A DNA stretch of 64,000 nt from Eggerthella sp. CAG:298 (lineage in GTDB: Bacteria > Actinomycetota > Coriobacteriia > Coriobacteriales > Eggerthellaceae): NCBI GenBank assembly GCA_000435675.1, contig FR895143.1, positions 52,744 to 116,743 of the forward strand. Direction: 5' to 3'. Under the pieces are notes generated by a model. The model saw nothing but the letters and a program-made list of their open reading frames with translations, ran no database searches and had not been told where the DNA came from. The position numbers and the translations under genes are program-made. Of this stretch, positions 17,957 to 31,000 are shown in pieces (position 1 is the stretch's first letter; each line of letters begins with the position of its first letter).

Positions 17957-18119
17957 AGGCAAGCAGCTGAGTCCATGGGGTGCTTAAATTACTCTGAGTC
18001 CACAAACTTAAATAAGTAATAGGCTGTCCGAAGGAGCGAAGCGCATGAGCTTGCCTGAATAGGCAAGCGAACAGCGAGAGCGGGTAATTACAAGTGCCCC
18101 TTGGGCGTGCTGCTTGCCT
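17957..18119. repeat. 163-bp element with about 35-base imperfect terminal inverted repeats
   Basis: The ends AGGCAAGCAGC (17957-17967) and GCTGCTTGCCT (18109-18119) are perfect inverted repeats, and imperfect pairing continues inward for about 35 bases on each side (for example GGGGTGCTTAAATTA against TAATTACAAGTGCCCC). A smaller hairpin CTTGCCTGAATAGGCAAG lies inside. Size and shape fit a MITE-like element or a structured RNA; no target duplication is obvious. Confidence 0.5.
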
Positions 18120-18645
18120 TTAGTGGCGGGGGAGCTCTGTGTTGCGCGCTCGGCGCAAATCTGCACGGCATCAAGAGCACTTTATAAGGACAATAATATT
18201 TTTTAAACACATTTCTTGCACTCCACCACGTATTATGTTAGTAACACGCTTGAACTAATCGGCCCAAAACCATAAAGAGTGATCCGTAAGGGTGGGAGAC
18301 TGTCAGCGATATAGCAGTGAAATATACAGCTAGCAGCTGCTATAACCCCAGGTCAGCAGAAATCAAACGACCCCGATTTTGCCCCCATTTTGGATCAGTT
18401 TTAAGGGGTAAAAAGGGGTCAAAAACACCCCTCAAACCCATGGGCTAGACCCCTCAAAATACCCTTGGTTCGGTGTCATCAACCCGAAATATATGCCGCT
18501 AAAACGATGCTTAAATGTGGAGGAATTGTGAAGAAATGGGGTATTTTGGCCTCATTTCTGACATTGCTTCGTCACTTTTCTGCTCCAGCTTGCCCCAGAA
18601 ACCGCCCCTCGGATGCAGGCGATCCGATGCAGGAGGGAAGCGCGC

Positions 18646-18889
18646 AAAATGCCGCGCTTCCATTTCTCCTGTTCGGTAGGGGAAAGAGAGGGAAGCCCTT
18701 CGAGGCAAGCGCGAAATGCCGCGCTTGAAAAACCCAAGGTCGCGGGATGCCGCGCTTGTGGCGCGGAAAAGCGCGGCTTTTGGGCAAATCGCCAAAATCG
18801 AGAAATCACGACCTGGGGAAACGCAGCGAAAAATCGTCCGAAAAATGCCGCGTTTATTCACGCCGAACTGGACAAGCGCGGCATTTCGG
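18646..18889. repeat. Cluster of REP-like ATGCCGCGC repeats
   Basis: AAATGCCGCGCTT or close variants occur at 18647-18659, 18713-18725, 18745-18757 and 18842-18853, and inverted (AAGCGCGGCATTT) at 18874-18886, with extra GCGCGG halves between. A further copy, GGGATGCCGCGCTTCT, is at about 31382 inside the giant surface gene. Short GC-rich imperfect palindromes in a cluster are typical of REP sequences. Confidence 0.6.
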
Positions 18890-18906
18890 CATAGACTGTC
18901 AAGCAC

Positions 18907-18985
18907 TTCGCTTAAGGGGTGGGCTGTCTACGCCCTAAGCGAAAGTCCATAAGGGCGCCTCAAGTTCGAGGGAAGGATCTCGAAC
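18907..18985 (+). promoter_or_regulatory. Two stem-loops in the leader of the giant surface-protein gene
   Basis: TTCGCTTA(A)GGG pairs with CCCTAAGCGAA (18907-18943), and GTTCGAG pairs with CTCGAAC (18964-18970, 18979-18985). The second ends about 20 bases before the Shine-Dalgarno. They probably shape mRNA stability or initiation. Confidence 0.45.
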
Positions 18986-19014
18986 CGGGGCCACGTGTTA
19001 GAAACAGGAAGACG

Positions 19015-22000
19015 ATGCAAGACTGCATGAACAGAGAACAGATGGAGCTGGCTAGCGCTAGCACCTCTGCTGCTGTGTCCGCAGCTACGCGGCGTGGTCC
19101 TGTTGCAGCTCTTATAGCCGCTGTTATCGTAGCGGCAGCGTTATTGTTCGCAATGCCTTCTCTTGCGTACGCTTCGAATGAAGCTTCAGGTGGCTCGCAA
19201 GGCACCGAATCGCAAGAAATCCTGCTATCAAGGTCTGATAGCAGCACGTCGGTGAACAAAACGCCGGACGAACCCAAAGCGCCTCCGGCGTATACAGCAC
19301 AAGATGCGTATAAATCGACCCCGCAGTCTACTGGCTCCGGGGTCGACGTCGTTAATGGGGCGGGTGATAGCAGCGATAAGAGCCATACACCGGGTGACGA
19401 TAAGTCCTCTATAAACGATAAAGACAGCGATTCTGACTCCGATAGTGCTAGCAACTCTAGTACGAACGGAACTGAAGATACGGATGATAGCACCTCGAAC
19501 GAGGGGGCAAGACCCATCCGAACCTAAAGACAATGATGATAGCACCGACAAGAACAACGGTGCTATTTCTGATTCCACCGACGAGATAGCTACTGATAAA
19601 AATCAGAGTGCCCATCCAACTGGTGATGATAGCAAGGCTGACGACGTGATTGCTACCCCTGGTGATAAGGGGAGTGCAGATCAGAATGCCGGCGCCACCT
19701 CGGTAAAGACCGAGGAGGTGAAGCAGCAGTCAGTCACGAATAGCATTACGCCTCAAGCATCGGGTGATACAGTTACTATTCACTTTAATCAAGGTTTTAC
19801 TAACAACGCAACTCATGCATTAGGCGCTAGCGTTTCTCCTGATGTTAATTATGGAGATCCAAATGACCCAATTTTCAAAATGTCTGGAACGACAGGGTCC
19901 TTCTTCCACTTTGGCAAAGATACAATTACGCTTACTAGAAGCCAGTTGACTTCAGAGAATGCTAACTATAACTCTTTAGGTAGAGTTGGTTATAATTTCA
20001 ATAAATGGGTAATGACGTGCTTTAATAGCAGGACAAATGCATACCAGCTCATTAGCGGAGCAAAAGACATTAGTGGTTTTGCTACACAAATGAACGCTCC
20101 TACTTTATCGCAATTCAATATTTGGGCTATCTGGGGCGATGCTGCTTTCATTACTGTAACTTTTAAAGATACCCACGATGCAGATTATGGTGCGCCATAC
20201 ACTGGTCAAAAGTTCTTTAATACAGTATTAACAGAACCAACGCATCGTGATACTTCTATCAGCACATCTTTCTATGCCGTCTCAGGATCCAAAAAGGCAG
20301 ATACGCCATTTGTTAGCGGTAAAACTGTTGGAGATGTCCTTGATCAAATTTTTAAATTCCGCAATTCAACCACTGTAACCTATAGCGCAAATTATTGGGC
20401 TGGCTTCGATATTATTGAAGAAGAAAGTGCGGATCCAAATAAAGTTACGATCACTTATGATGGCAACAAGCCTGCTGCTGCAACCGGAACAGTTTCTGGC
20501 GTGCCGGCAAATGGCAGTGGTTCCAAGGATGGCAACACTCCTTTTACGGTTAGCTCTGATGTCCCCACTTTGGCAGGCTATAAATTCAATGGTTGGAATA
20601 CTCAAGCTAATGGTGGCGGTACCTCGTACGCTGCAGGAGCAACGATCCCTGGAGCCTCCATTACAGGCGACATCACCTTATATGCTCAGTGGATCCAACA
20701 ACTCTCCATTACCTTTAATGCAAACGGCACAGGTGTTACCGGGTTGCCTTCAACCATCACGGTTGACTACAACGCGGCAACAGCCATTCCTTCTTCTGCT
20801 CCTACCAGGACTAACTTCACCTTTAAGGGATGGAATACCGCGGCCAATGGCTCGGGTACTTCCTACACTGCTGGTCAGAGCATTGCTCACTTAACAACGA
20901 ACTTGCCTCTCTACGCTCAGTGGGAGGCGTATCCGGTGGTCACCTATAACGCGAACAGCGGTACGGGTGCACCTTCGGCCGATACGGTTGCTCCAGGTGT
21001 GTACAACATCAAGACGGGTACCCCAACGCGTACAGGTTACGTGTTTGGTGGTTGGACCCCCACCCAGAACAGCACCGCAAACGGTCTTTATTCTTACAAT
21101 GCAACCATCTCAGGATCGCAGCGCTCCATGAACGTGACCTCCAACGTTACGCTCTATGCTCTGTGGAATCCTGTTGTTACCTACTCTACGGGTACGCTCC
21201 CAGCTGGTGCGAAGGACACCATTGCCAATATGCCTTCCACCACTACCTATACCGTTGCTTATAACGACACTCACACCGTTCTTACGACTCCGACCCCCAC
21301 CCTTTCGGGTTACACCTTCGGTGGCTGGGCGCGCAGCACTGCGGCCACCACGGCGGTTTCTTCGCTTACTAATGTAACGGCACCGGTTACGCTCGTTCCT
21401 GTCTGGACGGAGAAGAGCATCTATGCTGTTCAATTCTTCGACCAGGCAACGGCTACGACCGATGGCACCGCCTACAATACGCAGAATAACCTCAAGTGGA
21501 CGGGCGCGGTCACTGTTCCGGCAGCCCCCACCAAGGTTGGTTACACCTTCGGCGGTTGGTATCTGCAGAAGGACAATCAGGGCAGCGGTACTGGCACGGT
21601 CTTCGCCAGCGCTTCGGGCGTCATTGCAACGGGCTTGGGTACCTTCAATGGCATCTGGGCTGCTGAAGCTGCTGGAAACCGCGCAGACACCTTGAAGATC
21701 TACGCTAAGTGGACCATAAAGGATAAGGTCTCTGTTACTTTGAACCCGAACGGTGGTTCCTATGGCACCGCTGGTACGGGCGTTACCACGATCGGGAACA
21801 TTCTGAATGGCGCAACCTACACCATTCCTACTAATGTTGATAATCCAACCCGCCCGGGTTATAACTTCAAAGAGTGGAATACCAATTCTTCTGGTACGGG
21901 CACTGCATACCATGCAGGCAATACCACTCCTGCTCTTACTTCGAGCTTAACGCTCTATGCCATCTGGACGGGCGCACCGGTTACCTTCACATTCGAGCCG

Positions 22001-25000
22001 GGTGCAACCACGGGCATTACCTACAAGAAGGGCAGTGCTTCTAATCCTTATACGGCAACTGCCAACTATGGCGCAAAGCTCACCGCCGATGCAGGCGATA
22101 CGGTTTACACGCGCACGGGCTACACCTTCAAGAACTGGTCTTACACCAATGCAGCGGGTGGAACGAGCACGGTTGCTACCGCTACCGCTTCGGGTCAGGC
22201 TGATGTTTCTAACTTCACCATCTCTTGGTCGGGCAATTCCTTCGACGGAACCCTGAAGGGCACCGCAACTCTCACGGCAATGTGGGACCCCTTCACCTTC
22301 AGGATTTCTTGGGACAAGAATGGTGGTAACCCGACCACCACCACCTCTGGCCATAAGTCAACTGATATGGTCAGCATTCCTACGGCAACCTCTGCCATCC
22401 CCACGCGTCCGGGTTATACCTTCACAGGTTGGAACACCGCAGCGAATGGTAGTGGCAAGGTAGTGGATAACTCCAAGACCATCGAGAACACCTGGACCCT
22501 TACTGGTCTTACCAACAATGCAACGCTCACTGCATATGCTCAGTGGAAAGAGAATATTGTTGAGCTGACCTTTGTTGGTCATAAGGATAAGAATAACGCC
22601 ATTACGGCGAATGTGGCATACAACGACAACAATGGTGCCGTTCCTACCACCATCTATGTGGGTGCAGCAACGGGTGCCATTTATTCCAGCAGCACGGCAA
22701 CCACCCCTACGGCATTCAACATTTCCCGTAAGGTTAAGCCGAGCATCGTTAACACGAACTTTGATTTCTTGAAGTGGCAGAAGGACGGCACCGATCTTGC
22801 TGCTGCGAACTACACCTCTGCAGGCGTTCTTACCGTTCCTACCAATGCGCAGGGTCTCTATGAAACGGCAACCTACAACCTGATCATGGGTCCGAAGCAG
22901 TATGGTTACACGGTTGAGTACTACCTGCAGGATGTAACCGGTTCTGGTTACACCAAGGATGCAACCCTTACGGTTACCAGCGGCACGGCTCCGTTCGGTT
23001 ACCGCGTTGAATCGGGTACCTCTGCCAGCGTGAACGATACTTCTTCGCTGGTTACCTTCGTGCGCAAGACCCTAACCGGCTTCACGTACAACTCAGGCGT
23101 AACGGGCACCAATGGCTTCATCGTAAGCATTGGTTCCAATCCGAGCGCAAATCTTATTAAGTTGTATTATTCGCGTAATTCTGCAAACCTGAACATCGCG
23201 TATGCAGGTGCGGTTCCTCCGGGAGTAACCTATACCCCTGCAACGCAGAGCGTTCGTTACAACACGCAGGTTACGCTCACCACCCCCACTGCACCTACGG
23301 GTTATAGGTTCACCGGTTGGACCGTTGCTTCTGGTTCGCTGCAGTCGGGCGAGAACCTGAACATCCCCACGGGCGGCAACGCATCGTTCCATATGCCTGA
23401 CAATGCGCTCACCATTCGTGGCAACTGGGAAAAAGAACGCTACACCGCCGTGTTCAAGCTCTCCAATGCTGCAGATGGCAGTGTGGTGGGCAACATGTCG
23501 GGCACCAGCACCTTCACGGTAAGCTATGGCGACACCATCGCCACGGCTCCTACCGCAGCCCCCAACGATTCGAAGAAGTATTACTTCATCGGTTGGAACG
23601 TTTACACAGGCTGCACGGGCAGCAACGAGAACACGGGCACGCTGGTTGGCACGAAGCAGAATTCCGAGATCAACGGCACCTTCCCGATCAACTCCAACAC
23701 GGTATTCGTGGGCCGCTTCGGCGAACTGATCGCCGTTTCCTACCTGCCAGGCGCTAATGGTGCCTTCACCGAGGTCAATGGCAACATGGCAGGCGGCACC
23801 GTTACCAACGCAGGTACCGTGTATGAGAACCTGCAGCAGACCTGGAACTTGCCAGGCTTTGCTCATGGCGACGGTTACACCAATACCTCTTCGTTCGAGA
23901 ATCCCAACACAGGCCGCAACACGGGCAATCCTGCTGCGCAGCCTGGTTGGAAGTTCGTCGGCTGGAGCTGGGTCGATGGTGCTGGCGTTGCGCGCCAGAA
24001 CACCGGCCACTATGTGAATTATGTATTCGTGAAGGACTCCGGCAACGACATGCCGACCCTCTGCGACACCTCGTATAAGTTCACCGCACTGTGGGAGAAG
24101 ACCTGGCAACAGGTTCACTTCAGCGATCAGTGCGCCAACATCGCGGGTCTTACGGGCACGGGTGCGACCGATCTGAAACAGCAGATCGGCGATCGTGTGG
24201 CTTTGCCGATGACCTACCACGATGTCGACAACAAGGGTGCCTATACCTTCTTGGGTTGGACCACGGTTGGCACGGGGTATGTTGCTGGCACGAGCCCGCT
24301 CTACACCAACGCAGCAGGCCACGCCTTCACCATGACGGCTGGCACGCAAAATGATGCGATCTACAAAGACTTTGCCGAGGTTATTGCCGATGGCCACTAT
24401 GGCGTAACGCTCTACCCGGTCTTCCGCGAGAACACGGCAACCATCAATTACACCTTCGCCACGGGCTGCGGCTCCATGGGCACGGTTACCCCGGGCTCCG
24501 AGACCATCTCGATGGCAACGGGCACCGCTGCAGGTGCAACGGCAACGGCAGCAACTGGCCACGTGTTCCGTGGTTGGTTCAAGGATGCTGCTGGCACCCA
24601 GGCCGTTGATTCTTCGTGGCTTTCGGGCGCCAACAGCAATGTGATCAAGCCGCTCAAGGTTGATGGCATCTATGCTGCTGGTCCTGTTACCTACTACGCA
24701 CTCTTCGAGGTTGAGGAGTACACGGTTCAGTTCAATATCGGCGACACCACCATGGGTGGTTGGGCTGATGGCTCTTCGAACGTGACCAAGCAGACCGCGA
24801 ACCCCATTCCTTACAACACTGCACTTGGCGCTGCCAATGTTCCGGCTGTTAAGGGCAAGACGGGCTATGGCTTCGTTGCTTGGAACACCAAGGCTGATGG
24901 CACGGGTACTTCTTACACCGATCTTTCTACCTATAAGGTTATGGGTCCCGATGTGATCTTCTACGCACAGTGGGAACCGCGCGATGGTTACACCATCCAC

Positions 25001-28000
25001 TACAACCCCAATGGCGGTAGCCTTACCACGGTCACTCAGACCACGGTTTCTGGCGGCGCAAAGCTGAAGTGGACCGACGTGGTGAATAACGTCATGCTCT
25101 CCGATGCGAAGAACATGAAGAAGCTGGGTTACACCTTTGCTGGTTGGTTCACCGCAGCAGACTTCTCGGGCACGCGCATTGATGTGGCTGGTTCCACCAC
25201 CACCTTCGGTCAGGCCGTTATGGCTCAGCAGCCCGGCATCACCGAAGACGATGTCCCGACGCTCGAGCTCTATGCGAAATGGGTCGAAAAAGACTACACC
25301 GTTACTTACAACGCACAGCTTCCTACGGGCAGCATCACCATTGGCAACAAGACCCCAGTTCACTGGGATTCCACGAACCTGCGTCCTGCTGGCAACGAAA
25401 CGCTGACCGCCGATGGTTATGACTTCCTCGGTTGGAACACCAAGGCAAATGGTTCTGGCATGACCATTACCGATGCCACGGTATTCAGCGCTGCATACCA
25501 GAATGTGAACGGCACCACAGCCGACACGGTTATGACGCTCACGCTCTATGGCATTTGGAAAGAGAAGACCTTCACCGTGGTCTTCCGCGACGGTGCCAAC
25601 GAGCTCTCCAAGCGCGAGAATCTGAAATGGGCAGACACCATTGCCTACTATAATCCGGTAACCCCGAATGGTCCGAAGCGCCTGGTTGGCTGGGATTACA
25701 CCCCGCAGGGCGGCACCAAGACCACCTGGACGGGCGCTCCGAATCCGATCGCTCTGGCAACCATCGCTGGCAATGCAGCGGTGGCAGCAGGCTCTACCTT
25801 CTACCTGGATGCAGTGTATGAGGACAATGCGACCTGGACCATCAATTACAACAAAGTGAATGTTGATGCTGCCGGCAATCCGATCTCCACTTCCGTGACC
25901 AAGGTTGGCACCGAAGATGGTTACATCGAGCCGGGCAACGCCATCGACATCCATAGCTTCAATGGCAAGAACTACATCAAGACCTTCAACGATGCGAACG
26001 CAGCAACCACCCTGAAGGGTTATGCGCTCGGCGATGAGTCTGTGCTCGATGCGAAGTTCACCGCAACGGTTGTTGAGGTTGCTTCGGGTGCGAACATCGT
26101 ATTCAACGTCTACTGGGTCGAGAAGATCTTCAACTTCGAATATGATCTGGGTGTTGATGGCCAGGGTAATCCTGCTCCGAGCAGCCTTACTCCGCCGGCT
26201 CCTCGCCAGGCAGGCTGGACCAATGCGGTTCCGCAGCCCACCTGGCCGGGCGAGATCCCAACCTGGGATGGTCACAAGAATCCGAAGTGGCAGTATAAGA
26301 GCGGCTCCAACTGGGTCGATGTTCCTGCTGGCGCAACGGTTTCTTCCATCGCAGCAACCGACGATAACACGAACCCCATCGTTCTGCGCCTTTTGTGGGC
26401 AACCGATACGGCACGCATCACCTATGCTGCTCAGGAAGGCGGTTCTGCAGCGGGCGGTGCTCTGACTGTTCCTGCAAAGGGCTCTGCCTCTGAAGACATC
26501 AATGCAGTTTCGGGTACTCCGACTGCCATGACCGCAACCGCAGCTTCTGGTTACAAGTTTGACGGTTGGTACAACGGCGGTACGCTTGTTACTAATAATG
26601 CAACCCTCACGGTTACCAAGAACCCCACCAGTGGTTTGTTCGAGACGGCAACCTATACTGCTCACTTCTCGAAGCTGGGCGACATTGCCTATGCCATCGA
26701 GCATTACTTCGAGCAGGCTAATGGCTCCTATGCCATCAACAATGGCCTGACCGGCTCTGGCTCTGGCCAGGAAGGTTCACGCGTCGACAAGACCTCCGCA
26801 ATGGAGCAGGACGTGAAGGGTTATTCATACAAGGCAGGCATCACGGGCGAGAAGCTGTTCATTGCTTCGCTCCAGCCCGGCAGTGCTGATAATGTGCTGC
26901 GCCTCTACTACACGCTCAACGAGAATGCTGTTGACGTTGCTGGTTCGGCACCAGGTGCAGATGCTCCGGCTTCTGTTCCGGTCCCCACCTATCCTTCAAC
27001 GGGCATCACGGGCGCACACACGAATCATAAGTACGGCACCACGCTGGTTCTTCCCGATATGCCGAATGTGAGCGGTTGGGACTTCAGCTGGACCATCACC
27101 TCTACCGATCCTGATTTCGTCACCCGTACGGGTGTTGCGAATGGCGCAACCTTCACTATGCCTGATGGTGCTGTGAGTATCGTCGGCGTATGGAAGCGTG
27201 CACTGCACGAAGTTCAGTTCGTGGCTGGTGCCGATCCGCACGGTACGGTTTCTGTCAAGGCTCCTGCAACGCTTCCGTTCTATGTTGAGCACGGCAAGAA
27301 GATGACCGAGCCGGGCAGCACGGGTCACTATGGCCTGATCGAATTCACTGAGGATACCGGTTGGGCACTTGCTGGCTGGCGTTACCTTGATCCGACCGAT
27401 GGCCAGACCAAGGACACCACCGATCCGAACAATGTTGTTATCAATGCGAACACCGTATTCACCGCGATCTGGGCTCAGACCTTCTACGTGGCCTACGATC
27501 CGGGTTCGGGTCCGAATAACCATGGCGGCACCGGCTTCACCACGCTTCAGCGCGGTGGCACCGACATCGGTCTGGGCGTTAACGTGAGCACGCTTCCGCT
27601 GATCATTGGCGGCGCTGATCGCACGCAGAACGCACCTGCTGCTGATGGCTACAAGTTCATCGGTTGGACCTGGAAGAACGGTGGCGATTTCTACTGGCTC
27701 ACCGCTGATGCAACGGCGGCTGGTTATGACACCACGGGTCTGGGCACCGCAGCTCAGATGAACTTCACGGTGGAGCGCAACATCACCTTCACCGCCATCT
27801 GGGAGGCTATTGAGCAGACTCTTACCTACAAGATCGACGGCGACAATTCGCCTGCATCCAACTGGACCAACATGGGCGTACCGGGTCAAGCTGGTCTGAC
27901 CACCGAAGATTATGTGGTTAACCCCAAGCCGCGCACCGATGACGTGGTTACCTTGCTCACTGGTGGCGATGTCGAGCGCACGGGTTACACGCTGGCTGGT

Positions 28001-31000
28001 TGGCAGTACACCGATAAGGATGGCATCACGCACACTATTAATGGTTCGTTCACGATGCCGGCTTATGCGGTTACCCTCACTCCGGTTTGGGATTTCGCAG
28101 GCCTCAAGATCTACTTCGATTATGCAAATGGTTGCGATAACACCTACGGCGGCCTGGATAAGTTCTCCGTGAACATCGATGCAGGCAATGCATCTGCAAT
28201 GCACATCGATGGCGCTACCGCATCCGCCTACACTGGTTACAAGTTCATGGGTTGGTACGAAGATGCCGACCATACGATCAAGGTTGATGGTTATGCAGTG
28301 GATGGCAATCACTTCATCGGTGATGGCACCAACGGCTGGACTCCTAAGACCTACTACGCATGGTTCGATGTATCCGAGACCACCTATGTGATCGAGTTCA
28401 ACCTGCAGACCACGACCGGCTTCAACACCTTCGAGCGCACCTTCACGGGTGTGACCACGGGCAGCACCGTCGATGTTGAGGCTGCGGGCAACAAGGCTTA
28501 TACCGATCGCCTCTCCGTTGAAGCGGAAAGCGCGCTCGCAAACTATGTATTCGATCCGACGCATGCGAATTCGGAACTGGTCAAGGTCGTTATGGCTGAT
28601 GGCACCACGAAGCTTATTCTCTTCTACAATATGCTTCCGTTCGACATCACCTACGACAAGGATCTTCCGGATGCAGCTTACACCTGGGATTGGGTGAGCG
28701 AGGCTGGTCCTAATAAGGGTACTGCTGAGAAGACCATCACCATCCCGAGCGCAAAGCGCGACGGTTACCAGTTCGCTGGCTGGATCATCACCTACGTTGA
28801 TCCTGTTTCAGGCGACACGGTGACCACCGACCTGGCTGGCAATACCTTCATCATGCCGATGGCTCCTGTTCTGGTTACGGCCAAGTGGGCACAGTACATG
28901 GATGTGGTGATCGAATACTTCAAGCGCGGCGACGTTGACCCGCTGGGCACCGAGACTGATCGCGCTATCGAGGGCACCACCTACACCGTGTCGCTCGACC
29001 AGATCGCAGCCTTCAAGGCAGCTCATATGAGCGAGCTGAATGGTTATCGTTACATCGATGATGGCAAGCGCAGTGTCGTGATCACCTCTGATCCGCGCCA
29101 CAACGTGATCCAGATCTTCTTCGACTTGATCAACGACTTCGGTGTTCAGTTCGATAAGAACTACGGCGACAACCGCATCATCGGCAAGGTCGAGGGCATG
29201 AGCCTGGCTGACATGCCGTATGGTTCTCGCCCGGCAGACCCGAAGCGCGCTGGTTGGGTGCTCGATGCCGATAAGACTTGGAACACCAAGGCTGATGGCA
29301 CGGGTCTTCAGCTGAAGATCACCACCACGCTCGACGAGCTGTTGAAGGCAGTCTATGGCGATGATTACAACGCAGATGATTTCCTGAAAGCGGGCGGCAT
29401 CCTTACGCTCTACGCGATCTGGAACCAGAACGATCAGTTCGAGGTCATCTACGACATGAACAATATGAAAGAGAAGAATCCGAACATCCTGAACGACATG
29501 CCTGAATGGCGTGAGGATATGGCGGCTGAAGACAAGAAGGGTGCTCTGTGGGATCAGGCAGGCTTCAACTTCAAGCCGATCGACAAGGAACTCTCTGCAC
29601 CTCATGGTTATGAGTTCGTGGGTTGGAACACCAAGGCCGATGGCACTGGTCACACCATCACCGACGCGACCAAGTACTTTGAGATGTCCAACTGGATCAA
29701 TCCTGACGTTGAGCAGATGAGCATCACGCTCTATGCGATGTGGAAAGAGATCGAGCTCGATATCGAATACCTCGCCACCGTTGGTGGTACGGTTGACCGC
29801 GTGCTCGACCGCATCAGCGCAGTAACTGGTCAGCATGTCCAGACTGGTTCTTCGCCGATCAACCCGACCGAGCGTTTGCATTCCGTTGCAACCGCAGAAG
29901 CTGGTTACCACTTCGTACGTTGGGAACTCTACGATGAGAACAAGCACGCGGGTCTGCTCCGTGCAATGGCCGATGGCGACAGCATGACCAACATCCTGCG
30001 CTTCCTGCGCAACGATGATGAAGAGATCGTTGTCGATCCGAACGAAGGCCGTTACTACGGTGCACGTTACATCGCGATCTTCGAGAAGAACGCAGATGCG
30101 ACCCTCGTTTACGACATCAACGGCGGCACGCTGGGCGAGATCGATTCTGTTACCATCTCGCACGGCCTGACCACCAAGCTTCACAACGGTGTGTATGTGG
30201 CGAGCACCGGTAAGGGTTACAAGCGCCCCTACTACACGCTGGTTGGTTGGAGCACTAAGCCTGGCGAGGACAACCAAGTCGAGTACAGGCTCGGTCAAGA
30301 CTACGTAATGCCTGAAGGCGGCCTCACGCTCTACGCAGTGTGGCAGATCAACTCCTTCCCGGTTGACGTTGATCATCGTGATGACGATCTGGGCAAGGTA
30401 GACGGCGGTCATGCTGATGTGGTTTACGGCGAGAAGCTGAGCCCTGAGTTCATCCAGAGCATCTCTCAGCAGCCGAAGAACAACAGCACCTTCAAGGGTT
30501 GGCATGTGACCATGACCGACTCCGAGACGGGCGAGATCGTCTTCGATCAGTGGGTCACCGATCTGAGCACTTTGCCCGACCTGCTTGGTCCGGTTGTTGG
30601 TCCGGTCTCCATCGCGGCTGACTACGAGGCAGTGCCGGTTGAAGATCTGGTTACGGAAGGCACCACGCTTCCTAAGACCGGTGACAACGGCGTACTCGGC
30701 TGGATCATCGCCCTGGTTGCTGGTTTCGCTCTGGCGCTGATCGTGCTCTTCGCACGTCGCCGTCAGGATGATGACGACGATGATGACGAACTCCGTGCAC
30801 GTCGCGCTTCTGCTCCGGCTTATGCTGAAGTGTTCGCTAATGCTGCAGCTGCTCTTCGCGAGAGCCCAGTTCGCATCGTGCGAGATACACAGAGCGCAGT
30901 CCCAACAATGCTTACTCTTCGTAAGAGGAACGGTCGTACCCGCAATACCACCCATGCCGACGGTATTGCGGGTACCGCAATTTCTCCTGCGACCTCTTTC

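Larger units (their letters stand above)
17761..19014. other. 1.25-kb non-coding, repeat-rich region upstream of the giant surface-protein gene
   Basis: No frame here has a ribosome site with a recognisable product; the short open frames run through repeats. It holds a perfect hairpin GCGAATCAGC-GTGT-GCTGATTCGC (about 17831), the 163-bp inverted-repeat element at 17957-18119, an AT-rich stretch at 18181-18260, a hairpin TATAGCAG/CTGCTATA near 18310-18345, a run of GGGGT-type repeats (18400-18460) and the GCCGCGC cluster at 18646-18889. It may act as a long regulatory leader or a recombination landing site. Confidence 0.6.

Noticed and set aside
17667..18880. 16-base identity CGAACTGGACAAGCGC between the ligase 3' end and the REP cluster
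   Set aside because: Possibly a captured gene fragment, but too short and without flank similarity to claim.
18465..18960. Several small frames on both strands upstream of the giant gene
   Set aside because: They arise from the GCCGCGC repeats and have no Shine-Dalgarno sites.
23093..26704. A 1,203-codon reverse-strand frame within the giant gene
   Set aside because: Its composition is the mirror of the repetitive Thr/Gly/Asn coding on the plus strand, with no signal, domain or ribosome site; codon bias alone keeps it open.
20448..30650. CRISPR-like regular repetition
   Set aside because: The periodicity is at protein level (GW repeats), with no identical DNA repeats and spacers and no cas genes.
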